64,000 bases of DNA from Algoriphagus sp. A40 (GTDB taxonomy: Bacteria > Bacteroidota > Bacteroidia > Cytophagales > Cyclobacteriaceae): positions 292,452 through 356,451 of the forward strand of contig NZ_MUNY01000042.1 in assembly GCF_002002735.1 (NCBI RefSeq), written 5' to 3'. Below the pieces are notes generated by a model. That model saw only the letters and a program-made list of their open reading frames with translations. It searched no databases and was not told where the DNA came from. The position numbers and the translations under genes are program-made. Shown piece by piece: positions 28,538-36,881 of this stretch. Each line of letters starts with the position of its first letter. Position 1 is the first letter of the stretch.

Positions 28538-28619
28538 ATTTAACCAGGATAATTTATTGCTGATTTTTAACTCTTTGCGCTCGTTTTTTAGCAAGATTCC
28601 AAAAAAAGTGAAGATCCTC

Positions 28620-28652
28620 TTTGAATTCTCTATGGCTTTTGTTTTATCTTAG
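28620..28652 (+). promoter_or_regulatory. Candidate promoter for the DUF3276 gene
   Basis: TTTG (28620-28623), 21 nt, then TATCTTAG (28645-28652), 7 of 8 positions of TAnnTTTG. The transcript would start around 28658, about 38 nt before the GTG start. Confidence 0.4.
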
Positions 28653-28695
28653 ATCGATAAATTATCCTAACCCAACACCAAAATCCGGAAGCACT

Positions 28696-29025
28696 GTGGA
28701 AGATCACCGAGGATTCGATCGAGAAGAAATATTCTCAAAAAAAGTAAAAGCAGGCAAAAGAACTTATTTTTTTGACATTAAATCTACCCGAGCCAGTGAC
28801 TTCTATATCACCATTACGGAGAGCAAAAGAAGAACCGTCGGAGACAGTTTTACTTACGAAAAACACAAGATATTTCTTTACAAAGAGGATTTCTTCAAAT
28901 TTGTAAATGCCCTGAACGAAACGGTTGACCATCTCAAAAATGACCTGATGCCCGAGTTCGATTTTGCCCAATTTGAAAACGAAGATTCCGAAAACGAAAT
29001 CAATGACGAGCTGAAATGGGAATAA
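28696..29025 (+). CDS. DUF3276 (PUR-alpha-like) family protein
   Basis: A 109-residue member of the DUF3276 family, small Bacteroidetes and spirochaete proteins with a PUR-alpha-like fold that binds single-stranded nucleic acid in studied relatives. The core KVKAGKRTYFFDIKSTRASD and FYITITESKRR is clear, followed by KHKIFLYKEDFFKF and an acidic tail. The start is probably GTG 28696 (VEDHRGFDREEIFSKKV). A TTG at 28621 would add 25 residues unlike the family and would lie within the promoter. A terminator separates it from the next gene. Confidence 0.85.
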   Translation: MEDHRGFDREEIFSKKVKAGKRTYFFDIKSTRASDFYITITESKRRTVGDSFTYEKHKIFLYKEDFFKFVNALNETVDHLKNDLMPEFDFAQFENEDSENEINDELKWE

Positions 29026-29076
29026 CTTACCCGGTAAGCTCTGATTGCTTATCCTGAGTGGATTAAAGTATATTTG

Positions 29077-29098
29077 AGGAGGCAAGTGCCTCCTTTTA
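29077..29098 (+). terminator. Terminator after the DUF3276 gene
   Basis: AGGAGGC and GCCTCCT form a perfect 7-bp stem with loop AAGT, followed by TTTATTTT. It ends about 10 nt before the ATG of the next gene. Confidence 0.8.
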
Positions 29099-29108
29099 TT
29101 TTGTAGCT

Positions 29109-30203
29109 ATGCAGCGGTTTTTCATTTATCTCATCCTTTTTCTGGGAGCTTTTTTCCTGTTTGGCTGGTATTTTTCAAATATCAGCCTATATCTAATCCT
29201 GTCTCTAATCACGGCAGCACTTCTCCGACCACTCACCAACAGACTGAATGACTTTCACCTGGTCAAGCAGCACATTCCCAGATGGTTGGCGATTTTGATC
29301 TCCTACAGTTCCATCATCTTGTTGATTTTCCTCCTGAGTCTCCTGTTTTTGCCATTGATCAACAATCAACTGCTGATCCTTTCAGAAATGGATTTAGAGG
29401 GAATTTACCTGCAGATTCAAGAGCCCATTGGCAAAATAGAACGTGTTTTGTTGAGGTACCAATTATTGGAAAACAAACCCGGGGCACTGTTTGAGGAGAT
29501 GAAAAACTCGATTATTGAATTCATAAAGACTTTTGATTTTGGTGGCTTCATTACCGGATTGGTCAATCTGACCAGCAGTCTTCTGATCGGGGTAATGGCA
29601 GTGGCTTTTATCACCTTTTTCCTACTTCTTGAAAATGGTCTTCTGAGAAGAAATCTATTGAACCTGATCCCCAACGCCTATTTTGAACTCTCAGTAGCTA
29701 CTTTCACCAAGGTGGAAAAGCTACTATCCAATTACCTTTTTGGATTATTGATTCAAATGCTGTTCATTTTTTCGATAGCCAGCTTGGGTTTGACTTTTGC
29801 CGGGGTGGATTATGCACTGACTATAGCTCTATTCGCGGCTGTAGCAAACCTAATCCCCTACGCAGGACCAATCTTGGGAGCAGTATTTGGGATTATTGTG
29901 GGGATTTCGACAGGTACATTTGACAGCGATGCAGAGTATACTTACTTTCTTTTCAAGATATTATCGGTCTTTGCGGTGGTACAACTCACTGATAATGTGG
30001 TGCTTCAACCAATGATTTTTTCCAAATCTGTAAAGGCACATCCCCTTGAGATATTTGTTATTATCTTTGCCGGGGCAAAAATCGCCGGGATCGTAGGGAT
30101 GATCTTTGCAATTCCGGTTTATACCATTTTCAGGGTTTCCATTATGGAATTCTACGAAGGGTACAAATCCTATCGAATCTTTAAAATTAAAGCAACGAAT
30201 TAA
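29109..30203 (+). CDS. AI-2E family transporter, second copy
   Basis: A 364-residue membrane protein with the same layout and length as the copy at 16057. It has two N-terminal helix pairs (LYLILSLITAALLRPLTNRL), a long soluble loop (about 95-150), and the C-terminal signature ANLIPYAGPILGAVFGIIVG followed by IVGMIFAIPVYTIFRV. The two copies are clearly diverged, so this is an old duplication. The substrate is unknown. Its stop overlaps the ychF ATG by 1 nt (TAATG), so it is co-translated with ychF. Confidence 0.87.
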   Translation: MQRFFIYLILFLGAFFLFGWYFSNISLYLILSLITAALLRPLTNRLNDFHLVKQHIPRWLAILISYSSIILLIFLLSLLFLPLINNQLLILSEMDLEGIYLQIQEPIGKIERVLLRYQLLENKPGALFEEMKNSIIEFIKTFDFGGFITGLVNLTSSLLIGVMAVAFITFFLLLENGLLRRNLLNLIPNAYFELSVATFTKVEKLLSNYLFGLLIQMLFIFSIASLGLTFAGVDYALTIALFAAVANLIPYAGPILGAVFGIIVGISTGTFDSDAEYTYFLFKILSVFAVVQLTDNVVLQPMIFSKSVKAHPLEIFVIIFAGAKIAGIVGMIFAIPVYTIFRVSIMEFYEGYKSYRIFKIKATN

Positions 30204-31300
30204 TGGCATTACAATGTGGCATTGTTGGACTTCCTAATGTGGGAAAGTCTACCTTGTTTAATGCGCTTTCGAGCGCCAAAGCAGAAGCAGCGAACTTTCC
30301 TTTTTGTACCATCGAGCCAAACGTAGGCGTAGTTTCAGTTCCTGACAAAAGACTTCAGATCTTGGAGGGATTGGTCAATCCACAACGCGTGGTGCCTACA
30401 ATAATCGAATTTGTAGACATCGCCGGACTGGTAAAAGGCGCCTCAAAAGGCGAGGGTCTTGGTAACAAATTCCTTGCTAATATCCGGGAAGTAAATGCCA
30501 TCATCCACGTGATCCGTTGCTTTGAAGATGACAATATCGTGCACGTAGCAGGTGGAGTGGATCCGATCTTTGACAAAGAAGTGATCGACACAGAACTTCA
30601 ATTGAAGGATCTGGAGTCTGTTGAGAAAAAAATCCAAAAGACAGAAAAAGTCGCAAAAGCAGGAGATGCAAAGGCTAGAGTCGAACTTGAAATCCTCAAC
30701 CGGTTCAAAAGTGGACTGCTATCCGGTCTGAATGCACGTGCAATTGAGGCAGATAAAGAAGAGCTGGAAGCGGTAAGGGATTTGCATTTATTGACCATCA
30801 AGCCGGTCCTATATGTAGCCAATGTGGACGAAGGAAGTATCCTTACCGGAAATAAATTTGTGGATACGCTGAAAGAAAAAGTGAAAGAGGAAAATGCTGA
30901 TGTAATTCTACTTTGTGCAGCACTTGAGTCTCAGATTGCGGAGTTTGAAGATGCCGACGAAAAGGCAATGTTTCTTTCTGAATATGGATTGGAGGAAAGC
31001 GGACTGAACAGATTGATCTCCGGCGCTTATACTTTTTTGGATTTGATCACCTATTTTACCGCTGGTGTTCAGGAAGTTCGGGCTTGGACTATCAAAAGAG
31101 GATGGAAAGCGCCTCAGGCTGCAGGGGTGATTCACACCGATTTCGAACGAGGATTTATCAAGGCAGAGGTTATCAAACTGACTGAATATGTCCAATTCAA
31201 AACCGAAGCAGGTTGCCGTGAAAATGGGAAAATTGCAATTGAAGGTAAAGAATACGTTGTTCAGGACGGGGATATTATGCATTTTAGGTTTAACGTTTGA
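30203..31300 (+). CDS. ychF: Redox-regulated ATPase YchF (Obg family)
   Basis: A 365-residue P-loop NTPase of the OLA1/YchF family that prefers ATP and binds ribosomes. The P-loop is GLPNVGKST at about residue 8. The switch regions and DIAGLVKGASKGEGLGNKFL are typical, and the base-recognition motif reads NVDE instead of NKxD, as expected for YchF. A C-terminal TGS domain (about 280-365) ends in YVVQDGDIMHFRFNV. The ychF stop overlaps the -33 box of the cas6 promoter. Confidence 0.96.
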   Translation: MALQCGIVGLPNVGKSTLFNALSSAKAEAANFPFCTIEPNVGVVSVPDKRLQILEGLVNPQRVVPTIIEFVDIAGLVKGASKGEGLGNKFLANIREVNAIIHVIRCFEDDNIVHVAGGVDPIFDKEVIDTELQLKDLESVEKKIQKTEKVAKAGDAKARVELEILNRFKSGLLSGLNARAIEADKEELEAVRDLHLLTIKPVLYVANVDEGSILTGNKFVDTLKEKVKEENADVILLCAALESQIAEFEDADEKAMFLSEYGLEESGLNRLISGAYTFLDLITYFTAGVQEVRAWTIKRGWKAPQAAGVIHTDFERGFIKAEVIKLTEYVQFKTEAGCRENGKIAIEGKEYVVQDGDIMHFRFNV

Positions 31301-31328
31301 CTTTTTTTGAATTTTATTTGTACTTTTA
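31296..31328 (+). promoter_or_regulatory. Candidate promoter for the orphan cas6 gene
   Basis: TTTG (31296-31299, overlapping the ychF stop), 21 nt, then TACTTTTA (31321-31328), 7 of 8 positions of TAnnTTTG. It predicts a leader of about 65 nt and expression independent of ychF. Confidence 0.45.
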
Positions 31329-31399
31329 GCACCTGCTTATCCACCCAATTACGTAAGTATTTTAATTCACCATTTGTCTCATTTTATTTTTAAATCACC

Positions 31400-32296
31400 G
31401 TGAGAGTTAGACTTATATTTTCACTTAAAAACAAAGGCTCTTATTTGCCTTTTCATCACCAGTATATTCTTGCACAATTTCTCAAAGGAGTAATTGTAAA
31501 AGGAGGAAGAGAAGAATTCTTCAACTATAACTACTTCAACTTTTCCGGCCTGAAAGGTCAGACTAAAGTGAGTAGAAGTGGCTTGCACTATTATTCCAGT
31601 CTGGTGACGCTCGTCCTTTCTTCGCAAAGCGAGGACTTCATGGATTACTTGCTTGAGCAGGTTTTTGCTACACCAAAAATCGAACTTGGCAATCTGATCC
31701 TATCCCCAGAATACACCGAATTGGAAACCGAGCCTACGCTGGAGACCAATAACAAATTCGTGTGTATCTCTCCGCTTGTTTTGATCACCCCTGCTTTCAA
31801 TGAAGAAGCCGGCAAGCGATTTATCAATCCGGACAGCGATGAGTTTTCTGATTTGCTTTACGAATCTACTTTGACCCGAATGGAAAAGTCGGGCTGGTAC
31901 ACTCCCGAGCAAATGGAATCCTTCTTCAAATTCCAAGTTGTTCCCGACATGGTTTATGTCAATAAACTGAAGGAGCAGCAGAAGAAATTTGCAAGAATCT
32001 ACGCCGTGTATGACATGGACGTGAAGTATGAGGTGAGAGGATATACCCTTCCATTCACCCTTTATGCTGCTCCGGAAGTTCAGGACTTTGTATTCAAATG
32101 TGGTCTGGGAGCCTTCACTCACAAAGGATTCGGTATGCTCGATTTGGCAAACCATCCGTCTGGAAACAGAACTACAACTTACAAGTTCAAGCGTGAGGGA
32201 TTCGTTCCTTACAAGCCCACCGAGCGAATTAGGCAGAATGTTGCTCCCACCTCAGATGAGGTCGACGGTGAAAGTGAATTACCTGAGGAACTATAA
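31400..32296 (+). CDS. cas6: CRISPR-associated endoribonuclease Cas6-like protein, orphan
   Basis: A 298-residue RAMP protein of the Cas6 family, which cuts CRISPR precursor RNA within the repeat. The first ferredoxin-like fold begins MRVRLIFSLKNKGSYLPFHHQYILAQ, with His19/His20 at the position where many Cas6 enzymes carry the general base. The C-terminal glycine-rich loop is well kept: GLGAFTHKGFGMLDL. A polar, acidic tail of about 45 residues follows. The start is GTG 31400, since an in-frame stop lies 9 nt upstream and no ATG intervenes. No other cas gene and no repeat array occur in the window, so its RNA substrate is an open question. Confidence 0.85.
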   Translation: MRVRLIFSLKNKGSYLPFHHQYILAQFLKGVIVKGGREEFFNYNYFNFSGLKGQTKVSRSGLHYYSSLVTLVLSSQSEDFMDYLLEQVFATPKIELGNLILSPEYTELETEPTLETNNKFVCISPLVLITPAFNEEAGKRFINPDSDEFSDLLYESTLTRMEKSGWYTPEQMESFFKFQVVPDMVYVNKLKEQQKKFARIYAVYDMDVKYEVRGYTLPFTLYAAPEVQDFVFKCGLGAFTHKGFGMLDLANHPSGNRTTTYKFKREGFVPYKPTERIRQNVAPTSDEVDGESELPEEL

Positions 32297-32297
32297 A

Positions 32298-32331
32298 ATT
32301 TTAAATCCTCTCCAAGTGAGAGGATTTTTCT
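32298..32331. terminator. Bidirectional terminator between cas6 and the T9SS plug gene
   Basis: AAATCCTCTC (32303-32312) and GAGAGGATTT (32318-32327) form a perfect 10-bp stem with loop CAAGT. T-rich flanks on both sides suit the two convergent genes. Confidence 0.8.
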
Positions 32332-33606
32332 TTATAGCCTTCTTCGATTTGGATGTAAATACACATATCCAACCAATTGATCGTATCTGGATCCCAAGGC
32401 TCGATAATAAACCAGAACTTCGTATTCATTCTCAGTTTCAAAGAAGCTGCCTTCGATCGGATCTGAATCGTATCCATCTTCCGTGGGAAAACCATATTGG
32501 TAATCATACCAGCCCTGCTTCACCAAGATGGAAGTACTGTACAGACCCGTTTTTGGGTCATAGGTCAATTTTGAGTCAGGATTATTGCCCCAAGCTGTCA
32601 ATGATCCCAACATTCTGATATCCCTGTTTGGATCAACCTGAAGGTAAAAAGTCGTATAGATGTATTCGCTTTCCACTTCGGGATTTCCGCCGGGTCGATC
32701 ATTAGTATAGACCATGTATTGGCCATTTAGATCAAGGTACTGGGAATATACTCCTCCAGGTCGGGGTTGGTCTGTCAAAGCATTGGCGAATATCACCGTT
32801 TCTTCCACCTTGACATCGGCAATATTTACGCCGGTAGCCCGGATAAATCTCAAATCCACAAACCTGAATTCATTTCCTGCTCGAAAAGTACTCGTCCCGT
32901 CGAACGGCTCGTACCGGATAGTCTTTCCTATTTGATTTAGAAAAGTTGGCTTTGCCAAAAACTTCGCATTGTCCCAGCGCTGGTTTTGCCGTATGAGTAC
33001 TTTCACCTGGGTGGTGGGGTCCACTAAATCAATTCTGGAATAATTCACCGCCACATTGATCTGCTGGAGAGCTCTTCTGTTTTCGGTCTCCGTTGGTGGG
33101 ACAACGGATGCTCCCACCGTAAACAGCTCCTCATAAACCATAAATCTTTTGGTCAGGATCACCTCATCTTCATTTCGGTTTCGGTAGACCTTAAGTATAT
33201 AATTCCCCGATTTTGTGACTCTGGGAACCGTAAAGGCATAATGGATGTAGGGAATTCTGGTATTGACCGAGTAACTGTACTCCTCAATGTTGTATTGATT
33301 GAAAGAAACAGAAAAGTCATTGTCACGAAGGGAAGACTTTTGCCAGTTTGCATCACAATGAATCAGCTTCACGGTGTATTGCTCCGGGTCGTAGGCAATA
33401 TCATCAAAGAGCAAAACCAATGGCCTCGAATCAGTAATCGAAACCACAGCTGCATCCAATTGACTGTCCTGTTGGAGCCCCAATGGGAACAACCTCACCG
33501 AATGGACATGCTCTGAATAGACTTTGTCTTCCAAAATCTGGGACAAAACTTCCTCAGATCTCAGCAAAACCAAGAAAATCACGAGGGAAAATATGCTTTT
33601 GGTCAT
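32332..33606 (-). CDS. Type IX secretion system plug protein (DUF5103)
   Basis: A 424-residue exported protein of the DUF5103 family, described as the plug that closes the SprA translocon of the type IX secretion system from the periplasmic side. After a signal peptide (MTKSIFSLVIFLVLLRSEEVLSQ) the family pattern is clear: VHSVRLFPLG, then RPLVLLFDDIAYDPEQYTVK, then HCDANWQKSSL, and later YQYGFPTEDG. Other core T9SS genes are not in the window, which is normal because they are scattered in Bacteroidetes. It ends at the shared terminator with cas6. Confidence 0.85.
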   Translation of the reverse strand: MTKSIFSLVIFLVLLRSEEVLSQILEDKVYSEHVHSVRLFPLGLQQDSQLDAAVVSITDSRPLVLLFDDIAYDPEQYTVKLIHCDANWQKSSLRDNDFSVSFNQYNIEEYSYSVNTRIPYIHYAFTVPRVTKSGNYILKVYRNRNEDEVILTKRFMVYEELFTVGASVVPPTETENRRALQQINVAVNYSRIDLVDPTTQVKVLIRQNQRWDNAKFLAKPTFLNQIGKTIRYEPFDGTSTFRAGNEFRFVDLRFIRATGVNIADVKVEETVIFANALTDQPRPGGVYSQYLDLNGQYMVYTNDRPGGNPEVESEYIYTTFYLQVDPNRDIRMLGSLTAWGNNPDSKLTYDPKTGLYSTSILVKQGWYDYQYGFPTEDGYDSDPIEGSFFETENEYEVLVYYRALGSRYDQLVGYVYLHPNRRRL

Positions 33607-33643
33607 GAACTTAAAGTAGGGAATTTAGTCCAAAACCACCCAA

Positions 33644-35569
33644 TTAGCCTGCCAATTCCTGAAGAGAAGAAATCTGATCTACCAATTGCTCCCATTTGGC
33701 ATTGGCTTCATAAAGGCTGTTTTGAATACTTTGGTAGCTTTCTTGGACTTTTTGGGCTTTTGATTCATTCTCATACACCTCCGGATCAGCCATTTTCACC
33801 TCGGTTTCCGCTTTCAAAAGATCTAAGGACTCAATTTCTTTTTCGATTTTCTGAAGCTGTTCTTCCATTTTTTTCAGGTCTCTTTTTGCCTGTTGAATTT
33901 CAGATGCATTTTTTTGAACAACCGGGATTGGCTTTTTCTCGACTTTCTCAGCAGCAGGCACTGCTTTTACTTCCACTTGTTGGCTTCGCCAAAATTCGTA
34001 TTCATCGTATGTTCCTGGATATTCTTTGATCTCGTAATCTTCGATGTACCAGATCTTATTTGCCACTCCTTTGATAAAGTGTCGATCGTGAGAGACTGTG
34101 ATAAAAGTCCCCTCGTATTGCTGCAAAGCCTGAATCAGGATATTAACCGACTGAAAATCCAGGTGGTTGGTAGGTTCATCAAGCAGTAGAAAATTAGCTT
34201 CAGATATCAGCGTTTTCGCCAAGGCAACCCTTGATTTTTCCCCTCCGGAAAGCACTTTGATTTTCTTGAAAACTTCTTCATTTGAAAAAAGAAAACATCC
34301 CAAAACTCCACGAAGCTCCATCTCTGATTTTTTGCTCCCAGCTTGAGCCATTTCTTGGATGATCTCATTGTCCAAGGTTAAGGCTTCCAGTTGATGCTGT
34401 GCAAAAAATGCCTTGATCACATTATGTCCTTCCGTTCGGGTTCCTTGATTCTGATCTGTTCCGGCGATTATCCTCAGCAAGGTCGATTTTCCTTTTCCGT
34501 TGGCTCCGATCAAAGCGATCTTGTCTCCTCTTTCGATTCGTGCGGTGGTATTTTTCAAAATAACCAAGTCTCCATAAGCCTTGGAAACATGATCCAAAAC
34601 GACTACATCCCGACCTGACTTTTGTGAAAACTTAAATTTAAAGTTTACGAAAGCTTCGTCATTTACCACCTCATTGACACGATCCATTCGATCCAGAGCC
34701 TTGATCCTGGATTGGACTTGGTTGGATTTGGTCGCCTTGGCCCGGAAACGCTCGATAAACTTCTCCGTCTGTTTGATCATCTGTTGCTGATTCTCGTAGG
34801 CATTTTGCTGGAGCTCCATCCGGATTTTCTTTTCTTCCTTGTAGAAAGAATAATTTCCCGGATAGGAAGTCAAGGTCTGATTGGCTACTTCCACTGTTGT
34901 GCTGATGCAGTTATCCAGAAAAGTCTGGTCGTGAGATACGACCACAACTGCACCTTCATAGTTTTTCAGATAATTTTCCACCCATTGAATGGACGGTAAA
35001 TCCAGGTGGTTGGTAGGTTCATCGAGCATAAGAAGGGACGGCTTTTCCAAAAGTAGCTTGGCAAGCATTACCCTCATCCTCCATCCACCGGAAAACTGCC
35101 GAAGCGGCTTTTCCAAATCTTTCGTCTGAAATCCAATACCCTCCAAAACCTCTTCAGCTTTGGCTTTGATGGTATAGCCTTCATTGCTTTCGAAGCGATC
35201 CTGCAAGTTTGCCAGTTTGTTGATGATCTCCTCGGAGTAGTCGGTTTCCATCAATTTCAGGACTTTTTCGATCTCATCCTGAAGCGCCAGAGTCTCTTTA
35301 AAAGCTGCCAGGGCAACATTTAGGATACTTTCATCTGACTGGTAAGAAAGCAAGTCCTGATTCAAAAATCCGATTGTACAATCTTTGGCTTTCTGAACTT
35401 CACCTGTCGTCGGCTGGTAGTCTCCATGGATGATTTTGAGCAATGTGGATTTTCCTGTTCCATTTTGCCCAACAAGCCCGATTTTGTCTTTTGGCTTGAT
35501 ATGGAGGTTGGCATTTTCGTAAAGCGGACGACCGCCGATGAAGTAAGAAAGGTTGCTAATAGATAACAT
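33644..35569 (-). CDS. ABC-F family ATPase (Uup/YdiF type)
   Basis: Soluble protein with two ABC cassettes and no membrane domain, about 641 residues, in the ABC-F group that acts on ribosomes. Walker A motifs are GQNGTGKST and GANGKGKST. Signatures are RQFSGGWRMR and LSGGEKSRVA. Walker B motifs LLMLDEPTNHLD and LLLDEPTNHLDF are intact. A coiled-coil C-terminal domain (about 560-641) indicates the Uup/YdiF-like branch. I chose ATG 35569 (MLSISNLSYFIG). A perfect -7 box TATTTTTG at 35574-35581 lies just ahead of it and rules out the longer start at 35626. Confidence 0.92.
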   Translation of the reverse strand: MLSISNLSYFIGGRPLYENANLHIKPKDKIGLVGQNGTGKSTLLKIIHGDYQPTTGEVQKAKDCTIGFLNQDLLSYQSDESILNVALAAFKETLALQDEIEKVLKLMETDYSEEIINKLANLQDRFESNEGYTIKAKAEEVLEGIGFQTKDLEKPLRQFSGGWRMRVMLAKLLLEKPSLLMLDEPTNHLDLPSIQWVENYLKNYEGAVVVVSHDQTFLDNCISTTVEVANQTLTSYPGNYSFYKEEKKIRMELQQNAYENQQQMIKQTEKFIERFRAKATKSNQVQSRIKALDRMDRVNEVVNDEAFVNFKFKFSQKSGRDVVVLDHVSKAYGDLVILKNTTARIERGDKIALIGANGKGKSTLLRIIAGTDQNQGTRTEGHNVIKAFFAQHQLEALTLDNEIIQEMAQAGSKKSEMELRGVLGCFLFSNEEVFKKIKVLSGGEKSRVALAKTLISEANFLLLDEPTNHLDFQSVNILIQALQQYEGTFITVSHDRHFIKGVANKIWYIEDYEIKEYPGTYDEYEFWRSQQVEVKAVPAAEKVEKKPIPVVQKNASEIQQAKRDLKKMEEQLQKIEKEIESLDLLKAETEVKMADPEVYENESKAQKVQESYQSIQNSLYEANAKWEQLVDQISSLQELAG

Positions 35570-35659
35570 GGCGCAAAAATAACCAAAGCCCCGTTTATAC
35601 ACTCCCCACTCGGAAAACAATCTCAATTGTATTAGCTTATTTCTTCAAATAACTTGCTC

Positions 35660-36847
35660 ATGAACTACTTCAAACCCTTTGTTTTTTGTCTCAGCCTAGG
35701 ATTGGTCAGTCTGAGCGCCAGTTGCCAGGGAAAACTTTCTCCAGAATCGACAGCTTCAGGCAGCAATAAGCAGGATATCCGAAGTGCAAAAGCCGATGTC
35801 CAACTGGAAAAAATCAAACTCCAAGCTGGGTTCAAAATAGAAGTTTGGGCAGCTGACGTACCCAACGCCCGATCAATGGCAATCTCCGAAGAGGGAATTG
35901 TTTTCGTAGGAAATCGCCAAGAGGAAAATGTGTACGCCTTGGTTGACGATAATGCTGATGGCAAAGCCGATTCCAAGTACATTTTGGCAGAAGGGCTCGA
36001 CATGCCAAATGGAGTGGCATACAAAGACGGAGACCTTTATGTCGCAGAAGTCAGTCGGATTTTGAGATTCAAAGACATCAAAAACAACCTGTCAAACCCG
36101 AAATTTGAAGTCGTCTTTGACGGCTATCCAACCGAAAGCCACCATGGCTGGAAATTTATTGGCTTTGGTCCGGATGGAATGCTCTATGTTCCAGTTGGAG
36201 CTCCTTGCAACATTTGCGATCCGGAGGAGGAGATTTTCGCAAGTATTACTCGGCTTGATGTGACCAGGCCAGGTGCAAAACCAGAGGTTTACGCTCATGG
36301 AGTAAGAAACACAGTGGGCTTTGACTGGCATCCTGTGAGCAATGAATTATGGTTTACAGACAATGGCCGCGATATGCTTGGAGATGACACGCCGGATTGC
36401 GAGCTCAACAGGGCGACTGCTGCCGGCCAACATTTTGGATATCCCTACTGGCATGCAGGCTCAGTCAAAGATCCAGAGTTTGGTAACAAGGGCAAAGAAG
36501 CGGCTGCTTATTCGGCTCCAGCCGCCAAGATGGGGCCTCACAACGCTCCACTTGGAATGCGGTTTTATGAAGGCGAAATGTTCCCTGCCTCCTATAAAAA
36601 CAATGCGATCATTTCAAAACACGGCAGCTGGAACAGAAGCAAAAAAGCAGGCTACGAAGTTATCTTGGCCAAAATCGATGCATCCGGCAAAGTAACCGGT
36701 CAGGAAACATTTGCCACCGGTTGGTTGGATGATGCTAGCCAGGAAGTCTGGGGAAGGCCAGTTGATGTTCAGGAACTTCCTGACGGAAGCCTTTTGATTT
36801 CAGACGATATGGCAAATTGCATCTACCGGCTGACCTATTCGAAGTAA
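35660..36847 (+). CDS. Sorbosone dehydrogenase-like (PQQ-type beta-propeller) lipoprotein
   Basis: About 395 residues from ATG 35660, with a lipoprotein signal peptide (lipobox LSASC, Cys22). The mature protein is a beta-propeller of the sorbosone/glucose dehydrogenase family: QAGFKIEVWAADVPNARSM, DGLYV-like blades, GVRNTVGFDWHP, LWFTDNGRDMLGDD and a final LLISDDMANCIYRLTY. GAPCNICDPEEE carries two Cys that may form a disulfide. It probably oxidises a sugar or aldose in the periplasm; both cofactor and substrate are inferred from the family. It is divergent from the ABC-F gene. Confidence 0.85.
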   Translation: MNYFKPFVFCLSLGLVSLSASCQGKLSPESTASGSNKQDIRSAKADVQLEKIKLQAGFKIEVWAADVPNARSMAISEEGIVFVGNRQEENVYALVDDNADGKADSKYILAEGLDMPNGVAYKDGDLYVAEVSRILRFKDIKNNLSNPKFEVVFDGYPTESHHGWKFIGFGPDGMLYVPVGAPCNICDPEEEIFASITRLDVTRPGAKPEVYAHGVRNTVGFDWHPVSNELWFTDNGRDMLGDDTPDCELNRATAAGQHFGYPYWHAGSVKDPEFGNKGKEAAAYSAPAAKMGPHNAPLGMRFYEGEMFPASYKNNAIISKHGSWNRSKKAGYEVILAKIDASGKVTGQETFATGWLDDASQEVWGRPVDVQELPDGSLLISDDMANCIYRLTYSK

Positions 36848-36852
36848 TCAAA

Positions 36853-36880
36853 AAGGGAGGTTTTTAGCCTCCCTTACTTT
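36853..36880. terminator. Bidirectional terminator between convergent genes
   Basis: AAGGGAGG (36853-36860) and CCTCCCTT (36868-36875) form a perfect 8-bp stem with a 7-nt loop. T-rich flanks are present on both strands. It serves the sorbosone-type gene (+) and the ABC1 kinase gene (-). Confidence 0.8.
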
Positions 36881-36881
36881 T

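Noticed and set aside
31301..32340. CRISPR array next to cas6
   Set aside because: I looked for regularly spaced repeats of 23-40 nt on both sides; only the bidirectional hairpin and promoter boxes are present.
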